From NCBI RefSeq assembly GCF_021183625.1, contig NZ_CP089214.1, positions 4,340,001 through 4,404,000 on the forward strand: a stretch of DNA of 64,000 nucleotides, in the 5' to 3' direction. The DNA comes from Nocardia asteroides (GTDB taxonomy: Bacteria; Actinomycetota; Actinomycetes; Mycobacteriales; Mycobacteriaceae). Positions 15,355 through 23,322 of this stretch are shown here, in pieces. Under the pieces are notes generated by a model. It was given only the letters and a program-made list of their open reading frames with translations. It was not told the origin of the DNA and made no database searches. The number at the start of each line of letters is the position of its first letter. The stretch's first letter is position 1. A program made the translations under genes and the position numbers.

Positions 15355-16518
15355 CTACACCATGGCGTCGTTGATCGGCAGCCCGAACTCGTGCGTGCCG
15401 AACATCTGGTAAGCGCGCTCCGGATCGTTCGCCGCGTGCACCCGGCCCGCGTGCGCGTCGCGCCAGAAGCGCTGCAGCGGCGTGCCGTTCGACAGCGCGG
15501 TGGCGCCCGCGCTCTCGAAGAGCCGGTCGATCGAGGCGATGGCGCGGCCGGTGGCGCGCACCTGGTCGCGGCGAGCTCGGACGCGCAGGTCGAACGGGAT
15601 CTCCCCGCCCGCCTTCAGGATCGCGTACTCGTCGGCGACATTGCCGGAGAGCTGGCGCCAGGCGGCGTCGATGTCGCTGGCCGCCTCGGCGACCCGCACC
15701 TTGGCGAACGGATCCTCCTTGGCCTTCTCGCCCGCGTAGGCGGCGCGCACCCGCTTGCCCTGGTGCTCGATGTGCGCCTCGTAGGCGCCGTAGGCCATGC
15801 CGACGATCGGCGCGGAGATGGTGGTGGGGTGCACGGTGCCCCACGGCATCCGGTAGACCGGGTCGGTGTTCTGCTCGAGGCCGGGCGCGGTCAGCTCGCT
15901 CATCGCGCGGAAGCTGAGGAAGCGGTGCCGCGGTACGAAGACATCCTCCACCACGACGGTGTTCGAGCCGGTGCCGCGCAGCCCGACCACGTTCCAGACG
16001 TCGTCGATGCGGTAGTCGTCGCGCGGGATCAGGAAGGAGCCGAAGTCGACCGGCTTGCCGTCCTTGATCACGGGGCCGCCGAGCACCGCCCAGCTTGCGT
16101 GGTCCGAGCCGGACGACCAGGCCCAGCTGCCGCGCACGATGTAGCCGCCGTCGGTGACGGTGCCGACACCCATCGGGGCGTACGAGGAGGAGATCCTGAC
16201 CTCGGTGTCCTCGCCCCAGACGTCCTCCTGGGCCCGCTGGTCGAAGAGCGCCAGGTGCCAGTTGTGCACGCCGATGATCCCCGACACCCAGCCGGTGGAG
16301 CCGCACGCGCTGGCGATCTTGCGCACGGTGTCGTAGAAGACGACCGGGTCGGCCGCGTGGCCGCCCCACTGCGTCGGCTGTAGCAGCCGGAAGAAGCCGG
16401 TCTCCTGCAGCGCCTTCACGGACTCGTCCGGAATGCGGCGCAGATCCTCGGCCTCCTGCGCGCGCTCGCGCAGCGTCGGCAACAGTGCTTCGACCCGTTC
16501 GGTCACTTCCTGCGTCAT
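15355..16518 (-). CDS. hsaA: 3-HSA hydroxylase, oxygenase component
   Basis: 387 residues, acyl-CoA dehydrogenase-fold flavin monooxygenase (group D). It uses flavin reduced by HsaB to hydroxylate 3-HSA to the catechol 3,4-DHSA. Seen: N-terminal helical domain, FFRLLQPTQWGGHAADP, ACGSTGWVSGIIGVHNWHLA, WAWSSGSDHASW and the C-terminal RFWRDAHAGRVHA conserved in HsaA/HpaB-like proteins. First gene of hsaADCB; its promoter region shares 195 nt with the divergent kshA and holds a KstR site. Confidence 0.96.
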   Translation of the reverse strand: MTQEVTERVEALLPTLRERAQEAEDLRRIPDESVKALQETGFFRLLQPTQWGGHAADPVVFYDTVRKIASACGSTGWVSGIIGVHNWHLALFDQRAQEDVWGEDTEVRISSSYAPMGVGTVTDGGYIVRGSWAWSSGSDHASWAVLGGPVIKDGKPVDFGSFLIPRDDYRIDDVWNVVGLRGTGSNTVVVEDVFVPRHRFLSFRAMSELTAPGLEQNTDPVYRMPWGTVHPTTISAPIVGMAYGAYEAHIEHQGKRVRAAYAGEKAKEDPFAKVRVAEAASDIDAAWRQLSGNVADEYAILKAGGEIPFDLRVRARRDQVRATGRAIASIDRLFESAGATALSNGTPLQRFWRDAHAGRVHAANDPERAYQMFGTHEFGLPINDAMV

Positions 16519-16574
16519 GTCCGGACCTGCTCCTGCCTGGTCGATCGGTAACCGGTACTCATTACCCCTGAGAC

Positions 16575-16588
16575 TAGAACAGGTTCTT
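16575..16588. promoter_or_regulatory. KstR operator on the hsaA side
   Basis: TAGAACAGGTTCTT matches TnnAACnnGTTnnA except the last base. It lies 57 nt upstream of hsaA and is identical to the site at 55954. Confidence 0.75.
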
Positions 16589-16678
16589 ATTTATGTCGAG
16601 AACAGAACGCGGGTGCTGGTTGCCGGTGGGCGCAGGCGGGAAGAGCTGGGTCGACGCTGGCGCTGCGGTCCACAGTTT

Positions 16679-16692
16679 TGTAACGTGTTCTA
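16679..16692. promoter_or_regulatory. KstR operator on the kshA side
   Basis: TGTAACGTGTTCTA is a full match to the KstR consensus, 21 nt before the kshA ATG and just before its AAGGAGGAGG ribosome site, so binding would block kshA transcription. Confidence 0.8.
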
Positions 16693-16713
16693 GTAGAAGG
16701 AGGAGGATTCGCG

Positions 16714-17910
16714 ATGGCAGACACCTCAACCCGCGGCGGTAAGGTGCGGGAGCTCGACGTCGGCACGGTTCCGACCCGCTACGCGCGGGGCTGGCACTGC
16801 CTCGGGCTGGCGAAGAACTTCCGCGACGGCAAGCCGCACGCGGTCCACGTCTTCGGTACCAAGCTCGTGATCTGGGCGGACGGCGGTGACGAGCTCCGCG
16901 TGCTCGACGCCTACTGCAGGCACATGGGCGGCGACCTGAGCATGGGCGAGGTCAAGGGCGACGACATCGCCTGCCCGTTCCACGATTGGCGCTGGTCCGG
17001 GACCACGGGCAAGTGCACCGAGATCCCGTACGCGCGGCGCGTGCCGCCGCTGGCCAGGACCCGGAAGTGGACCACCCTCGAGCGCAACGGTCAGCTCTTC
17101 GTCTGGCACGACCACGAGGGCAGCACGCCGCCGGACGACGTCACCATTCCGCACATCGTCGGCCCCTACACCGACGCGGACGGCAACACCACCGAGCAAC
17201 TGGACAGCGGCTGGACCGACTGGACCTGGAACTCGATGCTGATCGAGGGCGCCAACTGCCGCGAGATCATCGACAACGTCGTGGACATGGCGCACTTCTA
17301 CTACATCCACTACGCCTTCCCGACCTACTTCAAGAACGTCTTCGAGGGGCACATCGCCACCCAGTTCCTGGAGACCAAGGGCAGGCCGGACATCGGGATG
17401 GCGTCGAAGTACGGCGGCGACACGCTGCTCAAGTCCGAGGCGTCGTACTTCGGCCCCTCGTACATGATCAATCCGCTGGTCAACATCTATAGCGGGTACG
17501 AGGTCAAGAGCGTCCTGATCAACTGCCACTACCCGGTGTCGCAGGATTCCTTCATGCTCCAGTGGGGGATCACCCTGCAGAAGCCGGAGGGGGTCGAGGG
17601 CGCCACGGCGGACAAGCTGGCGGCCAAGATGAGCGAGGGCATCAGCGTCGGCTTCCTGCAGGACGTGGAGATCTGGAAGCACAAGTCCAAGGTCGAGAAC
17701 CCGCTGCTCTGCGAGGAGGACGGGCCGGTCTACCAGCTGCGCCGCTGGTACGACCAGTTCTACGTCGACCTCGCCGACGTCACCGAGAAGATGACCCAGC
17801 GCTACGAGTTCGAGGTGGACACCGCCAAGGCGAACGAGTACTGGGAGGCCGAGGTGGCGGAGAACCTGCGCCGCCAGCAGGAGCCCGGGGCGCAGGAGGC
17901 GAGCGTCTGA
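16714..17910 (+). CDS. kshA: 3-Ketosteroid 9-alpha-hydroxylase, oxygenase component
   Basis: 398 residues, Rieske non-heme iron oxygenase. The [2Fe-2S] ligands are Cys68/His70 (YCRHMGGDL) and Cys87/His90 (CPFHDWRW); the catalytic iron site is in the NVVDMAHFYYIHYAF segment (Asp and two His). It 9-alpha-hydroxylates 3-ketosteroids and, with KstD, opens ring B. The reductase kshB is not in this window. A strong AAGGAGGAGG precedes the ATG; the stop overlaps the next gene (TGATG). Confidence 0.96.
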   Translation: MADTSTRGGKVRELDVGTVPTRYARGWHCLGLAKNFRDGKPHAVHVFGTKLVIWADGGDELRVLDAYCRHMGGDLSMGEVKGDDIACPFHDWRWSGTTGKCTEIPYARRVPPLARTRKWTTLERNGQLFVWHDHEGSTPPDDVTIPHIVGPYTDADGNTTEQLDSGWTDWTWNSMLIEGANCREIIDNVVDMAHFYYIHYAFPTYFKNVFEGHIATQFLETKGRPDIGMASKYGGDTLLKSEASYFGPSYMINPLVNIYSGYEVKSVLINCHYPVSQDSFMLQWGITLQKPEGVEGATADKLAAKMSEGISVGFLQDVEIWKHKSKVENPLLCEEDGPVYQLRRWYDQFYVDLADVTEKMTQRYEFEVDTAKANEYWEAEVAENLRRQQEPGAQEASV

Positions 17911-18239
17911 TGGCCGCCACCTGGGCCAAGGCCCCCGATTTCGCGGACCGGCCGGAGCGGCAGGCCGAGGTGCGGGCCCAGACGGTGGCGGACAAGCGGC
18001 GCTATCTCGAGGACGGCATGACCCCGCTGCGGTGTCAGGCCTGCGGCACCGAGGTCCGGGTGCGCAAGGCCAGTGAGCGGCAGACCTCGATCGAGTGGAC
18101 CGAGCCGCCGCAGGAGCGGTGCCCGATGTTCGCGCGGTTGAGCGAAGACGGCTACGGGCCGGGGCGGCCGGAGGGGTGCGAGAGCCTGGCGAAGACGATC
18201 CGCTGGGCTGTCGAGGAGGGTGTGCTCGAGGTGGAGTGA
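17910..18239 (+). CDS. Conserved small protein translated with kshA (Rv3527-like position)
   Basis: 109 residues; the ATG overlaps the kshA stop codon (TGATG at 17908-17912). It contains RCQACGTEVRVRK, a CxxC pair that could bind zinc or iron, further single cysteines near residues 71 and 90, and a charged C-terminus. M. tuberculosis has a small unassigned gene (Rv3527) in the same place after kshA. A role in assembling or assisting KshA is inference from the coupling only. Confidence 0.8.
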   Translation: MAATWAKAPDFADRPERQAEVRAQTVADKRRYLEDGMTPLRCQACGTEVRVRKASERQTSIEWTEPPQERCPMFARLSEDGYGPGRPEGCESLAKTIRWAVEEGVLEVE

Positions 18240-18246
18240 CGGCGGC

Positions 18247-18648
18247 TCAGTCCAGCCGGAAATCGTCGAAGTCGAAGCCGGGGGAGACCACGCAGGCGAC
18301 CAGCACGTGCTGGTCGCCTGCGGGCTTTGCCGCCTGACTCACCCCACCGGGAACCACCACCTGCAGCTGCTGCCCGGCCGCGGGATCCGGGCCGAGCGCC
18401 ACCTCGGTGCCGCCGATCTCCAGCGTCAGCGCGCCCCCGCCCTGCCAGAACCACAGCTCGTCCGAGCGCACGGTGTGCGGCGCCGAGCGCTCGCCCGGCA
18501 TGAGCAGGAAAAGGATGGCGGTCGCCGCGGCGCGGTCGCCGTCGTAGCCGTCGGGGGTGAAGCGCACCGGGCTGCGGTAGGTTTCGCGGAACCAGCCGCC
18601 CTCGGGGTGCGGGTCCAGATCGAGCGTTTCGGCCAGGGGTGGGCGCAT
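18247..18648 (-). CDS. Cupin protein, DUF985 family
   Basis: 133 residues. LDPHPEGGWFRETYRS at the start and AAATAILFLLMPGERSAPHTVRSDELWFWQGG with the metal-site His and Glu identify a DUF985-type cupin. The C-terminal VACVVSPGFDFDDFRL is also a hallmark. Substrate unknown. It is convergent with the kshA operon (7 nt gap) and sits 9 nt after the DUF427 gene, so both are likely co-transcribed. Confidence 0.85.
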   Translation of the reverse strand: MRPPLAETLDLDPHPEGGWFRETYRSPVRFTPDGYDGDRAAATAILFLLMPGERSAPHTVRSDELWFWQGGGALTLEIGGTEVALGPDPAAGQQLQVVVPGGVSQAAKPAGDQHVLVACVVSPGFDFDDFRLD

Positions 18649-18657
18649 GGATTCCTC

Positions 18658-19377
18658 TCAGGAGAACGGGGTCCGCGGCCGATCCTGCCGGACGCCGTCG
18701 ATGACGATGTCCACTTTCTCGTTGTAGAAGCACAGCAGCCCGGCGACCTTCTGGCTCTCCGGCAGCGGCGTGCGGTAGCCCCAGACGATGTCGCGGTGCT
18801 CGGTGCCGTCCACCGTGACCGTCCAGTAGTCGGCGGTGCCCTTGTACGGGCAGCTGGTGTGCGTGGCGCTCGGGGTGAGCAGCTCCAGCCGGACATCCGC
18901 GAACGGCAGGTAGTACCGCGGTGGGAGCGAGGTCTCGAAGAGGATGCGCGGCGAGCGGGATTCGGCGAGCAGGGTGCCGTCCAGCTCGATCCGCACGTGC
19001 TTCGAGCTCGCCAGGATGTCCACCCGCTTGTACGGGTCGCGCGGGTGCACGTAGACCGGCTCGTCCTCCTCCAGCCACTCGTCCATCGCCGCCCACTCCA
19101 GCCGGACGTGATCCGGGACCGCGCTCCAGCGCAGCGCGGCGCCGGGCGCGCGCACGCCGTCGAGCAGGACGTCGTACCTGGTGCCGGTGCCGAGCAGGTC
19201 GTGCGTCTCTGTTGCGCCGGTGCGGACCAGCTCGGCCGCCACGTCGGCGAGCGGGAGGTAGTAGGCGGGGTAGTGCGGGATCTCCCAGACCAGCAGCGGG
19301 GCGGCGGTGTCCGCCACCCGGCGGCCGGCCAGGTAGGTGCGCACGCGTTTCGGGCTCGGCTCGGAGCGGAGGCTCAT
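18658..19377 (-). CDS. DUF427 protein with two tandem domains
   Basis: 239 residues made of two related halves. The C-terminal half is a full DUF427 domain (KRVDILASSKHVRIELDG, SPRILFET, PPRYYLPFADV, CPYKGTADYWTV); the N-terminal half repeats it in weakened form (PLLVWEIPHYPAYYLPLADV). The family is a small beta-rich fold of unknown function. It is in a leftward group with the TetR gene upstream and the cupin downstream. Confidence 0.85.
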   Translation of the reverse strand: MSLRSEPSPKRVRTYLAGRRVADTAAPLLVWEIPHYPAYYLPLADVAAELVRTGATETHDLLGTGTRYDVLLDGVRAPGAALRWSAVPDHVRLEWAAMDEWLEEDEPVYVHPRDPYKRVDILASSKHVRIELDGTLLAESRSPRILFETSLPPRYYLPFADVRLELLTPSATHTSCPYKGTADYWTVTVDGTEHRDIVWGYRTPLPESQKVAGLLCFYNEKVDIVIDGVRQDRPRTPFS

Positions 19378-19398
19378 GGGGCCGACGGTACTCCGGGG

Positions 19399-19998
19399 TC
19401 AGGGCGGGAGGAGCCGGTCGAGCAGGCGGTCGAGCAGCAGTTCGGCGTGCTCGGGGGTGGCGAAGCCGCTCAGCATGCCCTGGGCGAGCCCGCCGACCGC
19501 GGTGACCAGGAGCTCGGCGTCCAGCGTGATCGTCTCCATCCGCGCGTCGGTGCCCTTGCGCAGCCGCGCGAGCTGCTGGGCGGCGGCGTCGACCAGGTAG
19601 CGGGCGGGGCCGTTGCCGATGGTCTTCTCGACCTCGGCGCGGCCGAGCTGGGCGGCCTGGAAGGCGCCGAGGATCAGCACCTCGTCGCGGCGGGTGTCGT
19701 CCAGCGGGAGCAGCTCGGCGAAGGTGGTGCGCAGGATGTCGCGCGGGGTCGCGTCCGGGCCGAGCGCGGTGAGCCCGGCGCCGAGCCGTGCCCCGGCATC
19801 CACCACGACCGCCTGGTGGGTGGCGGTCAGGAACTCGCGCTTGGTGCCGAAGTAGTACTGCACCAGCCGCACCGAGATCCCGGCCTCGGCCGCGACGGAC
19901 TGGAAGGTGGCCGCGCTCAGCCCGTCCCGCGCGATCACCCTTCGGGTGGCGTCGGTGATCTGCTTCCGGCGCTGTTCGTGGTCCGCGAGCCGAGGCAT
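19399..19998 (-). CDS. TetR-family repressor
   Basis: 199 residues. N-terminal helix-turn-helix (RRKQITDATRRVIARDG...VAAEAGISVRLVQYYFGTKREFL, about residues 10-56) and a helical C-terminal ligand domain. It diverges from the alpha/beta hydrolase gene at 20082; the 83 nt between them contain GGTAC-bearing AT-richer segments and a short ATATG/CATAT dyad (20044-20068) that may be its operator. Ligand unknown. Confidence 0.88.
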   Translation of the reverse strand: MPRLADHEQRRKQITDATRRVIARDGLSAATFQSVAAEAGISVRLVQYYFGTKREFLTATHQAVVVDAGARLGAGLTALGPDATPRDILRTTFAELLPLDDTRRDEVLILGAFQAAQLGRAEVEKTIGNGPARYLVDAAAQQLARLRKGTDARMETITLDAELLVTAVGGLAQGMLSGFATPEHAELLLDRLLDRLLPP

Positions 19999-20081
19999 TC
20001 GTCCACCTTTCCCCGGAAGGCATACGGTACGGCGAGGCAGCCGATATGATACGACGGTACCACCATATGTGAGGAGCGGTG

Positions 20082-20963
20082 ATGGCTATCAGAGCGGGGC
20101 ACTTCGGCAGCGCGAAGGCGCGGGAGAAGTTCGTCGCCGCCTACGGGGCCGCCGAAGCACTGTATCCGATCCCGTGGCGGGATCTCGAGGTGCCGACCTC
20201 GTACGGCCCCACCTACGTCCGGAGCTCGGGAAACGGGGTCGGCACACCCCTGGTGCTGGTCCACGGCTTCCAGGGCAACAGCCTCATGTGGAGCCCGGTG
20301 ATCGAGCGGCTCGCCCGTCGCCGCACCGTCTACCTGCCGGACATCATCGGCACCCCCGGCCGCAGCGTGCAGACCGAGCCGATCGTGCACGGCGCCGAGA
20401 TGGCGCGCTGGCTCGGCGAGGTGCTCACCGGGTTGGAGTTGCCGCGCGCGCACCTTGTCGCCTTCTCGCACGGCGGCAGGCTGGCCGGGATGCTCGCCGG
20501 GCAGAGCTCCATTCCCGCCAGCCTCACGCTGATCGAACCCGGGTCGGTGCTGGTCCCGGTGCGCACTGCCCTGCTCGCCCGCATGGTGCTCGCCGGCATC
20601 CGGCCGACATCCGGCCGCACCCGCCGACTGCTCGCCAAGCTGCAGCCCGGTGTCCCGACCACCCCGGAGGACACCGCGCTCGCCGCCGCCGCGATCCGCT
20701 TCCGCATGTCGCTGCCGTACGCCCGGGTGCTCGCCGACGCGGATCTCACCGCCATCGCGACCCCCACCCTGGTCCTCTGCGGCGGCGGCACCGTCCTCTA
20801 CGACCCCGCCGCCGCCGTCAAGCGCGCCCGCGCCTTGATCCCGAACGTCGAGACCGAGGTCTTTCCCGAGGTATCGCACGGCCTGCTCGCCGAGGTCCCC
20901 CGCTCCGCCGCCACCCGCCTCCTGCAGTTCACCGCCCTGCACGACATGCGGGTTCCGGCATGA
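20082..20963 (+). CDS. Alpha/beta-fold hydrolase
   Basis: 293 residues from the ATG at 20082 (GTG 20079 is in frame). VLVHGFQGNSLMW gives the oxyanion loop and AFSHGGRLAG is the nucleophile elbow (Ser in SHGG), with a C-terminal His in VSHGLLAEVP. Substrate unknown. It is divergent from the TetR gene and probably controlled by it. Confidence 0.85.
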   Translation: MAIRAGHFGSAKAREKFVAAYGAAEALYPIPWRDLEVPTSYGPTYVRSSGNGVGTPLVLVHGFQGNSLMWSPVIERLARRRTVYLPDIIGTPGRSVQTEPIVHGAEMARWLGEVLTGLELPRAHLVAFSHGGRLAGMLAGQSSIPASLTLIEPGSVLVPVRTALLARMVLAGIRPTSGRTRRLLAKLQPGVPTTPEDTALAAAAIRFRMSLPYARVLADADLTAIATPTLVLCGGGTVLYDPAAAVKRARALIPNVETEVFPEVSHGLLAEVPRSAATRLLQFTALHDMRVPA

Positions 20964-20969
20964 GCAGGG

Positions 20970-22187
20970 TCAGTCGCCGACGGTGATGGCCTGGGCCTCC
21001 TCCACACTGCGCGGCGCCGGTTCGTGCTCGTCGATGTGGGCGAGCGCGCCGCGCCCGGCGAACAGGACTCCGACGGCGGCGGCGGTGAGGGCGGCGCCGA
21101 GCCAGAAGGGGAGCGCGGTGTTGTGCTCGCCGAGCTTGCCTGCCAGGTAGGGGGCTGCCGCGCCGCCGGCGAAGCGGACGAAGCTGTAGGCGGCCGACGC
21201 GGTGGAGCGCTCGACGGGGGCGGAGATCATGACGGCCTCGGTGATGAGGGTGTTGTTCACGCCGAGGAAGAGCCCGGCGATGACGGTGCCCGCGATGAGG
21301 ACCGGCTTGGAGTCGGCGAAGAGCGCCATCACGGCGAGGTCGGCGGCGAAGAGGCCGATGGCGGCGCACATCATCGGCAGGGTGCCGTAGCGGCGCTGCA
21401 GCCGGGGGGCGAGGAAGACCGAGGAGACGGCGAGCAGGATGCCCCAGCCGCAGAAGATGAAGCCGATCGCGTAGGTCCCCATGTCCAGCGGGAACGGGGT
21501 GTAGGCGAGCAGCGTGAAGAAGCCGAAGTTGTAGAGCAGCGCGGTCAGGCTGACGACCAGCAGGCCGCGGTGGCGCAGCGCGCGGAAGGGGGCGGTGATC
21601 GAGGTGCGGTGCTCGGGCTTCGGGCCCTCCGGCAGCAGGACCAGGATGGCGACGAAGGCGACGGCCATGAGCACCGAGACGCCGAAGAACGGCCCGCGCC
21701 AGCTGATTCCGCCGAGCACCCCGCCGACCAGCGGGCCGGTGGCGATGCCGATCCCGAGCGCGGCCTCGTACAGGATGATCGCCCGCGCCACCCCGCCGCT
21801 GGCCGCACCGACGATGGTGGCGAGCGCGGTGGCGATGAAGAGCGCGTTGCCGAGCCCCCAGCCCGCCCGGAACCCGACGATCTGCGCCACACTGCCCGAC
21901 ATTCCGGCCAGCGCCGCGAAGACCACGATCACCGCGAGCCCGGCGAGCAGCGTGCGCTTGGCCCCGAACCGGCTGGAGACGACGCCGGTGACCAGCATGG
22001 CCACCCCGGTGACCAGCATGTAGCTGGTGAACAGCAGCGAGACCTGGGATGGCGAGGCGTGCAGCTGCTCGCCGATCGGCTTGAGGATGGGATCGACCAG
22101 CCCGATGCCCATGAAGGCGATCACGCTGGCGAAGGCGACGGCGTAGACCGCCCTCGGCTGCCTGGTGCGTTCGGGAATGCTGCTCAT
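20970..22187 (-). CDS. Major facilitator superfamily transporter
   Basis: 405 residues with about 12 hydrophobic segments and the loop 2-3 signature (VVSSRFGAKRTLLAG). The length and FMGIGLVDPILKPIGEQL opening are typical of drug:H+ antiporter-like MFS proteins in actinobacteria. It converges on the hydrolase gene (6 nt gap). A long perfect inverted repeat lies 57 nt upstream and may control it. Substrate unknown. Confidence 0.88.
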   Translation of the reverse strand: MSSIPERTRQPRAVYAVAFASVIAFMGIGLVDPILKPIGEQLHASPSQVSLLFTSYMLVTGVAMLVTGVVSSRFGAKRTLLAGLAVIVVFAALAGMSGSVAQIVGFRAGWGLGNALFIATALATIVGAASGGVARAIILYEAALGIGIATGPLVGGVLGGISWRGPFFGVSVLMAVAFVAILVLLPEGPKPEHRTSITAPFRALRHRGLLVVSLTALLYNFGFFTLLAYTPFPLDMGTYAIGFIFCGWGILLAVSSVFLAPRLQRRYGTLPMMCAAIGLFAADLAVMALFADSKPVLIAGTVIAGLFLGVNNTLITEAVMISAPVERSTASAAYSFVRFAGGAAAPYLAGKLGEHNTALPFWLGAALTAAAVGVLFAGRGALAHIDEHEPAPRSVEEAQAITVGD

Positions 22188-22243
22188 CGGGAGACCTCAT
22201 CGCGTGTCGACGGCTGATCGCGGCGCCGTGTGGACGCGGCAGG

Positions 22244-22287
22244 CCGCACACAGATAATTGTTACATAAGCTAATTATCTGTGTGCGG
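22244..22287. promoter_or_regulatory. Perfect 16-bp inverted repeat between MFS gene and fadE33
   Basis: CCGCACACAGATAATT (22244-22259) and its exact complement (22272-22287) flank a 12-nt AT-rich spacer (GTTACATAAGCT). It ends 9 nt past the fadE33 stop and lies 57 nt upstream of the MFS start. The stem is not GC-rich throughout and there is no T-run, so an operator for the MFS promoter is as likely as a terminator for the fadD3 operon. Confidence 0.6.
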
Positions 22288-22296
22288 TGAGGTCGC

Positions 22297-23322
22297 TCAC
22301 CCGGTGCGGGCCGGGCGCCGCGCGGTGCCGAAGAGCTGTGCGTCGGCGTGCGCGCGCTTGAAGAACAGGTGCGCGTCGTGCTCCCAGGTGATGGCGATGC
22401 CGCCGTGCAGCTGGATGGACTCGGCCGCCACCGTGGAGAAGGCGGCGGTGCTGTGCGTGCGCGCCACCCAGACGTCCTCCGCGGCGCTCTCCGCCCCCGC
22501 CACCAGCGCGGCAACGGCCGCCTGGACGGTGGATTCGGCCGACTCGACCAGCACGTAGAGATCGGCCATCCGGTGCTTGAGCGCCTGGAAGCTGCCGATC
22601 GGGCGGCCGAACTGCACCCGCGACCTGGTGTACTCGACGGTGCTCTCCAGGCAGCGCGTCGCCGCGCCGACCTGTTCGGCGGCGAGCGCGGTCCAGGCGA
22701 TCTCGCGCAGCCGGACCGGGTCGGCAGCGCCGATCCGGCGGCCGGTGACCCCGTCGAACTCGACCTCGCTCACCCGGCGGGTCGGGTCCATGGTGGCGAT
22801 GGTCCGGACGGCGCTCGGCTCGGCCTCGTACAGCCCGGATTCGGTGAGCACCAGGTGGGTGGCCACGCCCGCGGCGTCGAGGACGTAGTGCGCGGTGCCG
22901 TGCAGGACATCGCCGTCGGCGCGGACGCCGGGCGAATCCCAGCCGCGGGCATCGGCCCAGCTGACGGCGAGCGTGCGGGTGCCTTCGGCGACCTCGGGAA
23001 GCAGCCGGGCGCAGGTGTCGGCGTCGCCCGCCAGCAGCAGCGCCTGCACGCCGAGCACGGCGGAGCCGAGCATCGGCACCCCGGCCAGGGTGCGGCCGAG
23101 TTCGCCGACGACAAGCAGCGATTCGGTGAGCCCGGCGCCGATTCCGCCGTACTCCTCGGGGATGGCGAGCGCGGCGACGCCGATCTGCTCGCAGAGCAGG
23201 CGCCAGAGCTTCTCGTCGTAGCCGAGGTCGGTGTCGAGCGCGGCGCGCACCGCGGCGGAGCCGGCGTGCTTGGTGAGCAGGGCCCGCACCGAGCTGCGGA
23301 ACTCCTGCAGGTCGTCGTTCAC
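22297..23322 (-). CDS. fadE33: Acyl-CoA dehydrogenase, FadE33-like
   Basis: 341 residues, short-form acyl-CoA dehydrogenase (Mtb FadE33 is of similar short length). N-terminal helical domain, IPEEYGGIGAGLTESLLVV, and C-terminal YTRSRVQFGRPIGSFQALKHRMADLYV and ESIQLHGGIAITWEHD are seen. In Mtb, FadE31-33 belong to degradation of the last steroid rings, and such short ACADs often work as heteromers in which one subunit lacks the full active site. Last gene of the five-gene operon, joined to fadE32 by ATGA. Confidence 0.85.
   Translation of the reverse strand: MNDDLQEFRSSVRALLTKHAGSAAVRAALDTDLGYDEKLWRLLCEQIGVAALAIPEEYGGIGAGLTESLLVVGELGRTLAGVPMLGSAVLGVQALLLAGDADTCARLLPEVAEGTRTLAVSWADARGWDSPGVRADGDVLHGTAHYVLDAAGVATHLVLTESGLYEAEPSAVRTIATMDPTRRVSEVEFDGVTGRRIGAADPVRLREIAWTALAAEQVGAATRCLESTVEYTRSRVQFGRPIGSFQALKHRMADLYVLVESAESTVQAAVAALVAGAESAAEDVWVARTHSTAAFSTVAAESIQLHGGIAITWEHDAHLFFKRAHADAQLFGTARRPARTG

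Noticed and set aside
18152..20049. Long frames in both strands over the cupin/DUF427/TetR region
   Set aside because: The real genes (cupin, DUF427, TetR) explain the region; the long frames have Arg/Pro/Gly noise.
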